Shown: positions 63,312-64,000 of the stretch, one piece after another | How the letters are laid out: every line of letters starts with the position of its first letter | How positions within the stretch are numbered: position 1 is the stretch's first letter | Assembly: GCF_024868665.1 (NCBI RefSeq) | Contig: NC_079891.1 | Span: 23,412,103 to 23,476,102 of the forward strand | DNA from: Triplophysa rosa | Lineage: Eukaryota > Chordata > Actinopteri > Cypriniformes > Nemacheilidae | Reading direction: 5' to 3' | DNA length: 64,000 nucleotides | Notes under the pieces: model-generated | The model's input: only the letters and a program-made list of their open reading frames with translations | What the model was told of the DNA's origin: nothing | The model's database searches: none | Made by a program: the position numbers and the translations under genes

Positions 63312-64000
63312 CTGCAAGAGAACAAAATATTCATATTCAATATTCATCATAATTCACATTATAAGTACGTGGTCGACTGATGTGCCGTATCATATTTCAC
63401 GTTCAAAGGGCAGGTGGCCATTTGCATGCGCTCCACCACACGTCCATCTCTTTACTACTCTTACACATGCCCTTGTCTGTCGATGATGATGTAACTGTGT
63501 CCAAACGCCATGCAAAGCACTCTGACATGTGACCTTGTTGCCATGGGAACAATCAAGGCAGAAAGCCACTGTCAGATGCATTATGCAAAAGCTTTGTTAA
63601 TCAGAATACTCCACCAACCAAAAACAGGGGTTGATATACAGCCGTGGTTTTAAGGAAACCCACCAATGAGATATTATAGTTATTATTTGCATCTGGCCAC
63701 TTCCTACAGTATGATGTCATCAAATTCGGTTGACACCAGCAGTTTCGTAAGTTTTGTTTTACAACCTCAACTCTCTACAAAACACGAATACTATAATAAG
63801 TACATCACAAAGAGATAAAGGGTGCTTGAAGCTTGGTAAAACTGGTTCAAGGTCCACCTGCAGTTCACAAAGTACAGAGCAGACATGACAGAACCAGTTT
63901 CACGAGGAAAGGTGCTAACTCATCCGTCTAGAATAGTGGGACGGGTGTAAGAATTGAAGGACAGTGTCTGCAATTTGTTGATTTCATAAAAAAACGAATA
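63312..64000 (-). other. zzef1: zzef1 intron (partial)
   Basis: No exon was found up to the window edge, and no repeat was recognised. Confidence 0.7.

Larger units (their letters stand above)
58150..64000 (-). other. zzef1: zzef1 gene, 3' part (last three coding exons)
   Basis: Three minus-strand exons (151, 72 and 81 nt) splice in frame into the last 100 codons of ZZEF1, the large zinc finger ZZ-type and EF-hand domain protein (about 2,960 residues in human). The match to the human C-terminus is close in every exon: LLKPLWQLFT, LLPLHRALTELFF, LQEYLLALTT and NIAAISLAINYPNK. The EF-hand, DOC/APC10-like, CUB-like and ZZ domains are encoded to the right of the window. The C-terminal part present here has no named domain and looks like helical repeats. 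The gene ends about 27 kb upstream of the atp2a3 start codon in the same orientation, as in mammals. Confidence 0.9.

Overview
The window is nuclear DNA of a ray-finned fish, most likely a cyprinid (zebrafish/carp relatives). Exons are short and widely spaced with GT-AG introns. The rest is packed with repeat families typical of cyprinids: fold-back repeats starting AGTTCACCCAAAAATGA, tRNA-derived SINEs, hAT elements with 8-bp target duplications, TTAA-flanked elements and Tc1 relics. No bacterial, phage or organellar signal is present.

Two conserved genes lie on the minus strand. The first five coding exons of a SERCA calcium pump (atp2a3) run from the start codon at 30820 down to 4824 (154 codons); the remaining exons lie to the left of the window. 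The last three coding exons of zzef1 run from 63311 to the stop codon at 58150; its 5' part lies to the right. The order and shared orientation match human ATP2A3-ZZEF1 on 17p13, which supports the SERCA3 paralogue over SERCA1 or SERCA2.

Between the two genes (about 31-58 kb) is mainly repeat-rich intergenic DNA. Just beyond the atp2a3 promoter, on the plus strand, I see a candidate unannotated small gene. It has a TATA box at 31205, an upstream ORF whose stop overlaps the main start, and three short exons that keep phase 0 through consensus splice sites (31266-31310, 32407-32454, 32528-32566). They would encode a 43-residue protein I do not recognise. With atp2a3 it would share a GC-rich bidirectional promoter containing an inverted CCAAT box and an E2F-like site.

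Layout: 1-4823 atp2a3 intron 5 (partial), with a terminal-inverted-repeat element carrying a coding exon (334-846); 4824-5579 exons 5 and 4; 5580-11530 intron 3, with a hAT element; 11531-11914 exons 3 and 2; 11915-30702 intron 1, with three hAT elements, a 3.7-kb TTAA-flanked element containing a solo LTR, SINEs and microsatellites; 30703-31265 exon 1 and promoter; 31266-32566 candidate small gene; 32567-58149 intergenic; 58150-63311 last zzef1 exons; 63312-64000 zzef1 intron.
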